Source: Hanleya hanleyi (taxonomy: Eukaryota; Mollusca; Polyplacophora; Lepidopleurida; Hanleyidae). Taken from it: DNA of 64,000 nucleotides. The position numbers were made by a program, and so were the translations under genes. The stretch is from NCBI GenBank assembly GCA_036873755.1, contig JAVTVY010025374.1, forward strand, positions 1 to 64,000, written 5' to 3'. The notes beneath the pieces were generated by a model. The model was given only the letters and a program-made list of their open reading frames with translations. It was not told where the DNA came from and did no database searches. Position 1 is the first letter of the stretch, and the number at the start of each line of letters is the position of its first letter. Below are positions 53,700 through 64,000 of the stretch, one piece after another.

Positions 53700-56280
53700 A
53701 GAAATCACACAACTGTATCCTCAATGCTATATCCAGGGATTTTTTGCAGGTTCCGATCCAGTCCAATTTTTTTTTAGTGAATTTCGGCGCAAAGAGCCTG
53801 TGTGATCAGTCACAAACAGAGGTTTATTAACATGAAATTCATTACCCAGCTATGGAATTGGATCGATATTGATGCTCCCAGAAGCTTTTTCTAGGAGTAT
53901 TTTCTTCAGAAATCCTTTCAAATTGAACAACAACAACACTTTCGTTTTTTGTTTCATTAGAGTTTTGGGTGCCGATACTTTTTCTGGAACTAAATTGGCT
54001 CTAGATGCAGCCCTGATCCTACTTGACTAATAAAAACAGGCTGAGGGGTCCACGCACCTTTTAGGTGCTTGCCTGCAATTCATGTTTAGGTTTATTATCG
54101 CCATCTCCTGGACGGAGTATGGCGATATTGAAATCAGACCAGGCTATGGGGATGCCAAAGAGTGCACATCATTATTTGAGAGAACCACGATGTGCCCAAT
54201 GCGCTCCTTGGTAGGGTTAGTCAGCTATGTACTGTAGATGATACTCCTAGTTTTTGACGGCAAAAATTGAAGACAATGCGTAGATTTTGACGAAATGTAC
54301 GAACCGGAAGTAATGCGAATTCCGGTGTTGTTGTCGTGTTGCACAATCTTTGACGAAATTAGCTTCCGACTGTGCGTGAGTTGCTGTGGGAATGAGGTTG
54401 TCAACATTGGTTGGTTCTTAGCCGAGGTTAATGTCTGGAAACTTTGTTGCTATTCTACGTAAACACAATAACTAAATTTGGTGTGCAATTATTATATATT
54501 TCTGGATATAAATGCTGGCAAAGTACTTGGATCATCGCGGAATAAACCAACGATACCGGAAGATTTACAAAGGCCTCCTGAACTCAGAACCAAATGGTAC
54601 CCGAATATCGTTGTATCGTCTTGACGATTTCAGTGACCCTTTTATATAGCAGTAGTCGGGAACCAGGTCTTTGAGATTCCATGTTTTCTTAATGGCATCC
54701 CCGAAGATTTTTTCCAGAGCGTCATTTTCGGTCCAGCAGTTGATGCAAGTTCCAAGCTACGCCCCTAAGTTGCGGGTAGGGGCGAATAACTTTTTAAATG
54801 ACAGGTCGTAAACTCCCATATTTATATATATGAATATGTACATATCAATGCCGATACTTAACATTGTGTTTAGACCAGTACAGTCAAATCGCGAAGTGAC
54901 AGTCAAGTCTTCGCTTTATTGAAAGCAAAGACTTCCCGGGCTTAATTAATTTAATTCAAGTTAATAATATTCTTCTGGCGCACTGATCTTTGGTTTAGCT
55001 GGATCACAAGTCTCGAACAATAATATATGTTCATCCATTGCTGTGTTCACGGTGAAATCAAAGTTTTTGAAGTGTTGACTGGTGGTCTGCCATCATAAAC
55101 CTGTGCGCATGACTGTCAATGTTCACCTTATTTTGGTAAATAAATCAATTGTCTCCTCATTGCCTTCTTTGCACATCATTATTGCATTCCATGTTCCAAA
55201 TACACAAATTATTTTGGCTCATTTATCCATTTGATTGTATTTTGGTATAATAATAATAATAATAATAACTAGACATTGTTGGTACAATGACGCGGTCTTT
55301 CCCTTCTTACTGCAAATGAGTAAATACATTGTCGCGGGCCGCTTTGGTCGCGACCATTGTTTTGGCCGATTTATACTCACAGACATGTTTTTTTCACATT
55401 GCATGTTACTACCTTAGTTTTTTATTGCGTTTTTCTTCTAACAAACTTGCCTATATTGATAAGCGGCAGCTGCTGAACACATTTCCGAGCTATATTTGGG
55501 CCCTAGACGGCTCCTTCATCGATCCGAAAATGTTAGTACGTTGAAATGTGTTTAGAAAATTGTCCCTGGAGTGCAAACAATGGCTTGAATGGAGAAAGTT
55601 AAGCTTGACTTTTGGTCGCCTGGAGACTGTGCTTCTCACAGACTGTTTTCCTGCCCGACAAAATGACTCCTAATATCGATGGTCATGTGACATGAAGCAA
55701 AATTGGTTCCGTAGTTGCATTTGCACCAGGAAATACGGGATCATTATCAACGAAAGAACTCGTTCTTGGAAGTACCAGGCAACACATTAGAAGTCCGTAT
55801 CTATTGCGGTTCAAGAGTTATACGGTTTCCAAAAATGAACCAGCTCCGTCATGTAACACGACATTAATTTTATTGCCAACACGGGATGCCTCGAGTGCGA
55901 CAGCCGAATCGCTATAGCGAAATTGACAGCGACCATTGAATAGATGAAATCAACAAATGACCACAAAGAGGGCGAGAGAACCATTTAGCGGCTTAATAGT
56001 TAGAGAAAATTGTTTTTTTAATATCTCTAAACCTAGAAAAGCTACATTCCTGAAATTTCACAGGCACATACATATATATATTCTCTCGATATCCTGTGAA
56101 TATGGTGCGGATTGGAGTTGTTGTTTCGCCATGGCATCAAAAAAGTGAAAATTTCAAATTTTGTCAAATATCTCCTATACGTTCTGGTACCTTTTTTCCT
56201 GTTCTTGTTCTTTTCTGTGAGGTCATGTAATGACCTATATTTATATGCAAATTTCACGTCCGGGTGAGGCATAGTTTTCT
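53700..56280. other. intergenic or intronic DNA
   Basis: No gene is recognised. A (TAA)n microsatellite is at 55247-55267. A 54050-54140 phrase (AGGTGCTTGCCTGCAATTC, GCGATATTGAAATC) looks like an old dispersed repeat. Confidence 0.5.
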
Positions 56281-56284
56281 CATG

Positions 56285-57432
56285 ACAGCCCTTCAAGTGT
56301 GAAAATTTAAAGGGCCATTACTCTGGAACTAAGGTCAAGGTCAGGTCAAAATTGTTATGACTTCATTCCTGAGTGATGGGGAACATCTGTGCTGAATTAC
56401 AGATTCCTAGTCCTTGTACTTTTTACAGAAATCAAGTAAATCACTTTTGGTATTTGGTGATATTCAAGGTCAAGGTCACATCGGATTGTTTTGGTCTTAC
56501 TGTCAAACGAAAGACCATCGAACGTTCTTTCGTGAGTCGTAGTATAATGGCTGCCAGTGACCTACTTTTCAAGTAAATGGAAGCTGTATTTTCGACATTC
56601 GAATGCATACAGTTGCAACGGTCAAGGTCATGACCGACATCTGACACTCTAGATCAACTCGGCATGTCACGCATGTCAACTGACCCAGTTGGCAGACTGA
56701 TCGCATCAGCCGTTCGAGTGTCGTCCATCAAACTTTGACCTCATATGGGCATGATTGTAGAGGTCAAAGGTCAAATTCAAGGTCGTATTATTTTAGGATA
56801 TGGAAGTCTTCATAAATGTTGCAAGTGTAACTTCCGCTATTATGAAACGGCAGGTTGCACAAAATAGATAAGGGGACACAACTCCTTTACCCTGTTACGT
56901 AACACCCTGAATACCGGAACTGGAGCTTGGCCATGCATAAAACTTACAAACCGTAAAGTTTCCCACATATATATTGTATAATTTAGGCTGTAATCCTCCG
57001 ACACGAAAGGCATTATCAGGGGAGAGAACTCGGAACCTGCCGTCATGACCTACTTATTTTATGACTCAATTTGTTGTAGATGATATCAAACATCTGCATT
57101 CTAGATCTCCGCTGCTCGTTCTTAACCGTTCGACCAATATTCGCATTGGCAGTTTTGATTTTACTGCCCTATAAATCAATAGGTCAAGGTCAAGGTCACT
57201 TTTGGATACAAATATGCACATCTGCAGACTTGGGTCTAAACGTGTGCCGAATATCTAAGCTCTATCTCAAAGGCTTCATGTCGTATTACCGAAAAGAAAA
57301 AAGTGCTTGGAATAATAATAATAAGAAGAAAAAGACGAATAATAATAAACAGAATAACAATAGTTCTATTCCATTGGAAATGGAAAGACCTAATAATATT
57401 TTATTTCAGACACTAAGGTCCATATTTACATT
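56285..57432. repeat. dispersed repeat rich in AGGTCA motifs
   Basis: Clusters of direct AGGTCA half-sites lie near 56331, 56465, 56619, 56760 and 57181 (for example AAGGTCAAGGTCAAGGTCAC). The end (57305-57400) is an A-rich AATAATAAGAAGAAAAAG tract followed by a short palindrome TTCCATTGGAAATGGAA. It looks like a decayed retroelement 3' region. No ORF is trusted. Confidence 0.5.
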
Positions 57433-57433
57433 T

Positions 57434-57542
57434 ATTATGTTCTAATTCGTTCTACTCAAACGAACACAAATTATTTATCATTTCAACACTTGCTTTTATT
57501 CACAATAGAGTAGCCGGGGCCCCGTAGCCCCGTAGCCCGGCC
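57434..57542 (-). repeat. Ngaro 3' terminal B2 repeat
   Basis: Shares TATGTTCTAATTCGTTCTAC through GTAGCCGGGGCCCCGTAGCC with B1 (57973-58071). One CCCGTAG unit is duplicated in B2. About 110 bases of unrepeated sequence lie between it and A2. Confidence 0.85.
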
Positions 57543-57654
57543 GCGCGGTACATGGAATAAGACAGATCATAATTTCAATCTCGAGAACCCCAATGGGGAG
57601 AAATACATGATTGACGGTAAAGAGCCTTCTTGAACGCCGGACGCCGCCCAGGCA

Positions 57655-57972
57655 AAAATGCGTGTACCGGCGGCCAAGCTAGGCCAGAACTTCGATGAAA
57701 TCTACTGGACTGCCAGTCCTTATAAACCCAATGTATTACGCAACCAATTCAAACCTTCTCCGCTACCGATCCGGATAACCAGTATAACTGGGTCAGACTA
57801 ATTGACACTACGGTCATGCAAAAGCCCAAGCTGCCATACCATACACTATTCAAACGACTGCCAGTCTAAAGCATCACTCATTAGAATAACCGTATTAGCA
57901 TACGCCACTACCTTTCATATACTACGCGCACCTGCTCGCAGTGAAAAAGCGCCTGTACCAATAACAAATATA
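57655..57972 (-). repeat. Ngaro internal A2 repeat
   Basis: Near-identical to A1 (62528-62848), with one extra A and a G/T difference seen around 57792 and 57813. It lies between B1 and B2, as in Ngaro. Confidence 0.9.
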
Positions 57973-58071
57973 TTTATGTTCTAATTCGTTCTACTCAAAC
58001 GAACACAAATTATTTATCATTTCAACACTTGCTTTTATTCACAATAGAGTAGCCGGGGCCCCGTAGCCCGG
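57973..58071 (-). repeat. Ngaro internal B1 repeat
   Basis: Directly adjacent to A2 and just downstream of the recombinase stop on the minus strand. Matches B2. Confidence 0.85.
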
Positions 58072-58125
58072 CTACTTCGAAAAGACAAAGAAAGGCGAAA
58101 ATGGACAGCGGAAAACTACGTTTTA

Positions 58126-59138
58126 TTACAACCCTAGACTCAAGGTAACAGATAATTTAGTTTTAAGATCGTCTTTTATGTATCCGTCTTTGGCGTTTTC
58201 CGACCGCCACCTGCCGTGCCTTTTAAAGAGTCTATCGGGAACACCAGCGTTAGCGGCGGCGCTGGCTCCGCCGGAACGTAGACTGTGAACACCAAAGAGC
58301 TTTGTATTTAAGCCAAGAGCTTTAAACTTAGCAAGCATAATTTCTCTCGTCCTAGAATACGATAGGGGTCCGGAATTACGTAATTTATATACGTTAGAAG
58401 ATTTGAAGAAAGTTAACTGTCTGAAAATAAAGCAGTCAGAGTCCTCCGGAATAGAAGCAGCCTTAAGATATCTGTCTAACATACGGCATGGACAAGTGTT
58501 ACTGAAAGTTCGAGCTAAAACAACGAAATTGCCCTCTCTGAATAAGTCAGTTTTACTTTTCTCAATTAATAATGAAACATGATCCTCGTGAAAAACGACA
58601 TTAGAACGTTTCAAACCGGCAAGCTCTGAAAATCTCAAAAACCCCGCAAAAGCTACAAGGCACATAGTCACCACGCGCAGATCGTCCAACTTTGAATCTG
58701 CATGAGCAAATCTAGCAACTAAATCCTGCAAAATCTGTAAAGTAATTGGCTCTTTCTTAACAACATGCCTTCCAATAATACGAAGGGCCGCGTCCCTAAC
58801 CAAACGTACAAACTTCTTGCTACAAGGATTGTCCACAGAGGCCAAGTCATGTGCCCAACTAATACTGTAGAAAGCGTCTTCAATTTTCGAGGCAGAACTC
58901 CCAGATTGAACTAAAGAAAGTATATACAGTGCGACATAGGACTCTGCTGCCGGAAAACTTTCAATTCTATTTCCTGAACACCACTGAGCCCAGTGTTGAA
59001 AACCTCTGGAATATTTGGTGACTGTAGAGTCTGCTCTACTATGAAGAACGAAACTTGGAAGATCACGTGTCAGCTGCGCTAAAGTGGGATGATTAGAATG
59101 CCTATTAACTTCCACCCAAATGCCCGATTTGAAAATAT
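58126..59138 (-). CDS. Ngaro tyrosine recombinase
   Basis: About 329 codons from 59115 (a GTG); the frame is open further up to a splice-acceptor-like TTTCTGTTTACAG ending at 59139, so the first codons may come from a spliced or upstream part. The SAM-like N-terminal domain (DSTVTKYSRGFQHWAQWC) is followed by the catalytic domain: Arg in GFLRFSELAGL, Lys in IEKSKTDLF, HSLRSGG (His-x-x-Arg), HGRW, and the Tyr nucleophile in KDGYIKDD. All expected residues are present. It would integrate the circular cDNA. Confidence 0.9.
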
Positions 59139-59486
59139 CTGTAAACAGAAATAAACATTTAATAAAAGAATTGAGTACACAAAATGCTTCTTTATTATTA
59201 TAACAATTTCAACAGAACTGAATTTTATGCTACATACAGGAAAACATATCCTGTTATTACTCATCAACGTGGAATACACGTATAGTATAATGAACCCAAA
59301 CAAGTCTGCCCGCCACTCGGCGACCATCAAAAATTGATGAATTATCAAATATTAATAATCATAAATGATTAAATTCGGTTATCATTATTACTTCAATCGG
59401 CTTCCAGCCGTCATTAGATTGCCACTGTCCAAATAAGCCAAGCGGCGAACTACTGCGATTTACACACGCAAAAACAAGTATTATAT

Positions 59487-59640
59487 GCCATTCGGCTACA
59501 CCATGCCAATCGGCTACGCCATGCCATTCGGCTCGGCTACATCATGCCATTCGGCTACACCATGCCAATCGGCTACGCCATGCCATTCGGCTCGGCTACA
59601 TCATGCCATTCGGCTACATCATGCCATTCGGCTACATCCA
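59487..59640. repeat. short tandem repeat inside the Ngaro between RT and recombinase
   Basis: Units of the type CATGCCATTCGGCTACACCA and CATGCCAATCGGCTACG repeat about eight times. They lie in the 550-base gap between the RT stop and the recombinase frame, possibly an intron. Confidence 0.8.
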
Positions 59641-59692
59641 AATTGTACATAAATAACAACATTTGTTTCATGACATTACCTCAAATAGGTCA

Positions 59693-62164
59693 TTACAGTG
59701 TGTTAGCATACTTCCCATCTAAACGCACTGCAAGAACAGCGGAAGAAAACTTGGGAGAACCAAATAACGAATTTTTATTATTACCATGAACAAAAATTCC
59801 TGTATTGTCTCGAAATTCTATGATATCCTGTATGTAAGGCATCCAACATAACTCGCTCTCAAACAAAAAAGGCCAGAACAACGCCGACGGCCATTTAGGG
59901 ACAATTAAAGTACCACTTGCACGACAAGTATTTAAATGCTTTATAGTACGAGGAACCAAGGAGATTGGGGGTACCAGCCAATTGTTATCTTTGTGCCAAT
60001 CTTGCGAAAATGCATCCACGCCCGCAGTTCCGGGATTCCAAAATCTTGAATTAAAAATTGGTAATTTTGCATTTTCAAAATGAGCAAATCTATCTACCGT
60101 ATACGGTCCCCACATTTCGTTCATAAAACTGAAAAATTCCCAGCTAACTTGCCAATCATCATGATCAAATATTCTACTGAGAATATCAGCTTGTACATTA
60201 TGGGCCCGCGGAATCCATTGTACTTCTAAAGTAATATTGCTGCGTAAGCATGCACTGAATAAATCCAAAGCAATTTCTTGTAAGTGAGTTCTCCTACTGC
60301 CAGATTGTACAATGGACACACAACTCTGATTATCTGTAAACCATTTTACGGTTTTTCCCTCTAAAAACCGATCAAAGGCTAGTACTCCTAAACAAATGGC
60401 TTTTAGCTCTCTCCATGTTGAACTTTGTTCAGATTCGACAGGTGACCACATTTTGTGGAAAATATGTGTTCCCGTACTTACAGAGAAAGCCGCGCAAGCC
60501 AAATCACTAGCGTCAGAAAAAACCAACACTGATGGGAGAGTGTAATGAAATAACCTGCGCCGGCTTAAACTAGGGCAATTGATCATCCAGAATTTTAATT
60601 CTTGTACAACAGGCGAACACCTAGATAAGAAAAATTCTCCGTCCCAGGAAAACCTGGAATTGATACGAAAATGTAAATATCTGGTCATGAGTCTCGCTAT
60701 GTTACCTTCTACAGGAATCATGGAAATAATCTTTCCGGTCACCCTAGCCAAATTCCGAGCAGACTGATGTCCTAAATTCGCAAAAATCTCTCCTAAACGA
60801 GTAATAAGCTCGGTAATTTTTCTTTCGGGTATAATAAGCGAGGAGATCTTTAGATCCCATACCAGCCCCAGCCACTCCAACAATTGTACTGGGTCGAAAA
60901 CAGATTTCTCAAGGTTAACCAAAAAACCTGAACAGGCTAACGAGTGCTTTACAAATCTGGCTTGCGCAATACAAAGACGTTTATCAACATTAACCGCCCA
61001 TCCGTCATCTAAATATACGACGATCTTTATCCCGTGTAATCTCCAATATTTCACTAATGGACGAAGGCATTTAGTAAACACATAAGGAGCGGACGACAAT
61101 CCGAAAGGCAAAACAGTAAAGCAAAAATATTTGGTTATTCCGTCAAATGTCCAAGAAAAACCTAAAAAACACTGCTGGGCTTCACATATGTCAATGTGAT
61201 GATAGCCAGATTTAAGGTCAAACTTAAACATATAACCATTTGGTTCTACATAATTAAGAGCACTTCTCCAATCTTCGAACTTAATCTTGTTCAAAACAAC
61301 ATTCTTATTTACATGACGCAAGTCCAAAATTAAACGTTTTTTGCGGGTTTTCTGCACGGCGACCGATAAGGGATTAACAACTCGTGGAACAGAGGAAACC
61401 TCCACAGCACAGCCAGTTTTCAACAAATCTGTAATAGCTTCAGAGACTAATTCATAATGATCCACAGCGGACCGGTTATTCCGGAAAACCCTACTCTCTG
61501 GGGTATTAGCGAAAGGTATGACGTAACCGTTCTTTATAATATCTAAGACATACTCGTTTGCATCAATCATTTGCCAGAATTGTAAATGCTCACTCAATCG
61601 CCTTTTGACTGAAACTTGCTCAGGAGTAGAATATTCAGAGCCTTTAGCTAGCTCATATAAAAAACTTTTATCAGCGTCAAAATATTCAGTTTTCAAACTA
61701 GAGAAATACTTAACTTGCAAATCCGGTCCATCATTTCGCGGCACCGATGAAATTTCTTCCTCCGGAGGTCTGGTCAATGACCGCGGAGTCGTTGGGGCAG
61801 CTAAAAGCCCAGTGCCCGGATTTTCCGCACCGGAAACAAAGGTCGTTGAGGGGGTACATGATCCTGCCTGTCCGTGCTTGGAAACGCTCCGAAGGTGGGC
61901 CACTCCGAAAGGGCTGCGTCTGGGACTGGGGTCGGTTAGTAAAAACAGGCTGAGCAGCATTAGCACCAAAAACAGGTTGGACGGAGGAGCTGTTGATCTG
62001 CAAATTTGAAGACCGATATCTGCGCATGCGCGCCTTCTCACTTCGCTTACGTAAGGCCCGGCCTTCTGCCTGTCGTATACGTTTGCCGTCCTCCGAATCG
62101 CTGGCCAATTCGTCCGATTCATATTCTTTAACAGTATCCCAGCCACCGGGGGATTTATCTGCAA
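59693..62164 (-). CDS. pol: Ngaro reverse transcriptase and RNase H
   Basis: The frame is open for 823 codons; the first about 140 overlap gag and may be untranslated or reached by frameshift. RT motifs: KKRLILDLRHVNKN, YMFKFDLKSGYHHIDI (first Asp), FTVLPFGLSSAPYVFTK, VVYLDDGWAV (catalytic YLDD). RNase H: VLVFSDASDLACAAF, TWRELKAICLGV, VKWFTDNQSCV, and IPRAHNVQADILSR. All catalytic acids are present. The downstream WGPYTVDRFAHFENAKLP block is typical for DIRS-type Pol. It makes element cDNA. Confidence 0.9.
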   Translation of the reverse strand: MQINPPVAGILLKNMNRTNWPAIRRTANVYDRQKAGPYVSEVRRRACADIGLQICRSTAPPSNLFLVLMLLSLFLLTDPSPRRSPFGVAHLRSVSKHGQAGSCTPSTTFVSGAENPGTGLLAAPTTPRSLTRPPEEEISSVPRNDGPDLQVKYFSSLKTEYFDADKSFLYELAKGSEYSTPEQVSVKRRLSEHLQFWQMIDANEYVLDIIKNGYVIPFANTPESRVFRNNRSAVDHYELVSEAITDLLKTGCAVEVSSVPRVVNPLSVAVQKTRKKRLILDLRHVNKNVVLNKIKFEDWRSALNYVEPNGYMFKFDLKSGYHHIDICEAQQCFLGFSWTFDGITKYFCFTVLPFGLSSAPYVFTKCLRPLVKYWRLHGIKIVVYLDDGWAVNVDKRLCIAQARFVKHSLACSGFLVNLEKSVFDPVQLLEWLGLVWDLKISSLIIPERKITELITRLGEIFANLGHQSARNLARVTGKIISMIPVEGNIARLMTRYLHFRINSRFSWDGEFFLSRCSPVVQELKFWMINCPSLSRRRLFHYTLPSVLVFSDASDLACAAFSVSTGTHIFHKMWSPVESEQSSTWRELKAICLGVLAFDRFLEGKTVKWFTDNQSCVSIVQSGSRRTHLQEIALDLFSACLRSNITLEVQWIPRAHNVQADILSRIFDHDDWQVSWEFFSFMNEMWGPYTVDRFAHFENAKLPIFNSRFWNPGTAGVDAFSQDWHKDNNWLVPPISLVPRTIKHLNTCRASGTLIVPKWPSALFWPFLFESELCWMPYIQDIIEFRDNTGIFVHGNNKNSLFGSPKFSSAVLAVRLDGKYANTL

Positions 62165-62510
62165 GGCGGATTACCTTATTTCGCTTATGTAATTTCTCCA
62201 ATGCGTTCTCCACGTGGATACGAGTGGAATCTAGTTTTCCTTGGCGTATCGACTTCAGAGCTCCTTCAAGATCGTCCACTAACTCGGCATTCAAAGAAAA
62301 CTGAGCCCGGTTTCCAGCAAATTTTAGTTCTACTTTATCATAAGATCTTTTTCTGGAAGGCTGGACTGATAAATCGGCCTGGAAAGAGCTGAATTTCTCA
62401 TCAACGTAAGAGCAGAATTTTTCGAAAAGTCCAGGAATAACGCTGGAGTCTTGTTCATGTGACGGGCCTGCTTCCGAGAGATTAGTACTCGCGCCGTTAG
62501 AATTTTCCAT
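61731..62510 (-). CDS. gag: Ngaro gag-like protein
   Basis: 259 codons starting MENSNGASTNLSEAG 18 bases after the A1 repeat. The middle is charged and helical (SLNAELVDDLEGALKSIRQG), followed by an Arg/Lys-rich segment (ALRKRSEKARMRRYR), a Gln/Pro-rich linker and a CCHC zinc knuckle (CFRCGKSGHWAFSCP) near residues 228-242. It would bind element RNA and form the particle. The C-terminus overlaps the RT ORF in another frame. Confidence 0.8.
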   Translation of the reverse strand: MENSNGASTNLSEAGPSHEQDSSVIPGLFEKFCSYVDEKFSSFQADLSVQPSRKRSYDKVELKFAGNRAQFSLNAELVDDLEGALKSIRQGKLDSTRIHVENALEKLHKRNKVIRLADKSPGGWDTVKEYESDELASDSEDGKRIRQAEGRALRKRSEKARMRRYRSSNLQINSSSVQPVFGANAAQPVFTNRPQSQTQPFRSGPPSERFQARTGRIMYPLNDLCFRCGKSGHWAFSCPNDSAVIDQTSGGRNFIGAAK

Positions 62511-62527
62511 CGTCTTGTAAATTTAGG

Positions 62528-62848
62528 CAAAAATGCGTGTACCGGCGGCCAAGCTAGGCCAGAACTTCGATGAAATCTACTGGACTGCCAGTCCTTATAA
62601 ACCCAATGTATTACGCAACCAATTCAAACCTTCTCCGCTACCGATCCGGATAACCAGTATAAACTGGGTCAGACTAATTGACACTACTGTCATGCAAAAG
62701 CCCAAGCTGCCATACCATACACTATTCAAACGACTGCCAGTCTAAAGCATCACTCATTAGAATAACCGTATTAGCATACGCCACTACCTTTCATATACTA
62801 CGCGCACCTGCTCGCAGTGAAAAAGCGCCTGTACCAATAACAAATATA
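62528..62848 (-). repeat. Ngaro 5' terminal A1 repeat
   Basis: 321 bp just upstream of gag on the minus strand, containing GCAAAAATGCGTGTACCGGC at its inner edge and AACAAATATA at its outer edge. Promoter position for the element. Confidence 0.9.
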
Positions 62849-62849
62849 T

Positions 62850-64000
62850 GTTGTATGAAGAAAAAAAAAAAATAAAGTATAGGAGGCGGAAAAAAAGGAA
62901 AGCATGCACAAATACCACCTACGACTCGATTATAGCGTACAAGTACATATCAGCTGGTATATTACCACAGTCTTATCTACGTAAATTAAATAGTAGCTCC
63001 TGCCATATGTCTAAATGATCAAATATAACTACTCCTGAGGTTCATTTTTGCCAATAGCCAGATTTTGGTACTGTTTTAGACAACTTTAGTCAACCAAGAA
63101 CCTATTACCTTTCATAACAAAGACAAGAAAGGGGTGGCGATTTCGAAGTCCATGAGTTCTAGTTGAACTTTACGACCTTGACCTTTGTCTCAATATTCTT
63201 CATGACAATGTCTTATAATATAATTTGAGTGGATGATGGTGGTAAGCTTACATTGTTTTATATATGGAAGTCAGTTATATCAAGTATCAGCAGTTCAGTT
63301 TTCCGGAAGATTTTGAACTTTTTTTCTTCTTCTAAATTTGAGTAAATCCAATGGCTGACAAACCATTCATCTTAGAATGCATTATCCCTGGATATGTGCT
63401 AGATCTCATTACTTGTGTTAGTTAACTCAAGTTCTTATCTCATCACTGCCTGTTCTGGAGTGATGGCTTTAATATTGAAAATATTGCAGAATAATAGTAA
63501 AAGTTATACTGGTACAACATTTAATCATAATCTGTATGGAAACAATACCTCATTTTGAATCCTCATGGTATTTTTGCCAACTAAGGAATACCATATATAT
63601 ATTATATTGTACCATATGTTGAACTGGCTGGTATGTGATTGTCTTATTAGCAGATTAGCAGATTAGGATCCAAAATGTTGGGACAACATGACCCCCACAT
63701 CACCTACTAACAGACATGATACTCTGTGGGCCCATCACCTACTAACAGACATGATACTCTGTGGGCCCATGGTCTAGACTAGCTGTTAATCTTGTAAGTG
63801 TCCAGACCCGGGCCATAATTTCACTGATGGACTCAATGATCCCGTTGTTAAATTAGGTCGATCAGTCAATATCTGCCGCATTACTTACCCTTTCTTCACC
63901 AATACCGATAGCTATTTCTGAAATACTTCAATCATGTGTTGTGTTCATATATTATGAGAATGATTAGATAGCTATCATTGTCAAATGTGCCTGCACTTGC
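62850..64000. other. intergenic DNA right of the Ngaro
   Basis: No gene is recognised. A 35-bp exact tandem duplication (CATCACCTACTAACAGACAT...) lies at 63698-63732 and 63733-63767, and a poly(A) tract is at 62860. Confidence 0.6.

Larger units (their letters stand above)
57434..62848 (-). mobile_element. Ngaro-type DIRS retrotransposon, structurally complete
   Basis: On the minus strand the order is A1 (62848-62528), gag, RT-RNase H, tyrosine recombinase, B1 (58071-57973), A2 (57972-57655), B2 (about 57542-57434). A1/A2 and B1/B2 are nearly identical by eye, which is the split direct repeat layout diagnostic of Ngaro elements. All three ORFs are open. Integration is by tyrosine recombinase from a circle, so no target duplication is expected and none is seen. 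No SGNH-hydrolase ORF is present. Confidence 0.9.

Noticed and set aside
61605..62304. Plus-strand frames opposite the Ngaro gag and RT
   Set aside because: Shadows of the minus-strand ORFs.

Overview
The window is animal (metazoan) genomic DNA, most likely from a lophotrochozoan and plausibly a gastropod mollusc. The clues are SINEs whose 3' ends run into ACTC/CACTCACTCAC tails, a 5S-rRNA-derived SINE, an RNase H-bearing I-superfamily LINE, a Ngaro (DIRS-order) element, split exons with GT-AG borders and AT-rich spacers. No bacterial-style gene organisation is present. The species assignment is inference.

Region 1 (1-19,300) is a stack of nested mobile elements. The oldest layer is a decayed Polinton/Maverick (adintovirus-like) capsid module on the + strand (11,706-19,070). 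It has an A32/FtsK-like packaging ATPase, a small basic protein, a coiled-coil/proline-rich protein, a penton-like minor capsid protein, a Gly-rich/basic small protein, a double-jelly-roll-type major capsid protein (F54H12.2-like) and an adenovirus-type cysteine protease. A Ty3/gypsy element on the - strand (from before base 1 to 11,705) abuts its left edge. That gypsy was split in its reverse transcriptase by a 7-kb LINE (2,695-9,654). A family of short elements, called A and B here, has inserted into all of these layers. Its copies share a fixed ...TTGTAAT 3' end, have variable 5' truncations, show no obvious target duplication and carry an RT C-terminus-like coding end. The capsid genes carry stops, frameshifts, an internal ATPase deletion and these insertions, so the module is dead as it stands. 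Polymerase B and integrase are not in the window.

Region 2 (19,300-43,200) holds minisatellites, tandem repeats, MITEs and fold-back elements, a LINE RT scrap, an I-type LINE fragment (26.5-29.4 kb) lying between two inverted repeats, three SINEs and a pair of related 6-bp-TSD DNA transposons.

Region 3 (43,200-53,700) appears to hold part of a host gene on the + strand: a 5' exon with the start codon, a 39-nt microexon and a third possible exon. Its introns are filled by a 50-bp minisatellite with a hAT-like insertion, and by a 17-bp minisatellite split by a 3.66-kb TIR element.

Region 4 (53,700-64,000) is mostly anonymous repeat sequence plus a structurally complete Ngaro retrotransposon on the - strand (57,434-62,848). 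Its gag, RT-RNase H and tyrosine recombinase ORFs are intact, and it has the diagnostic split direct repeats A1-ORFs-B1-A2-B2. It is the best-preserved autonomous element here.
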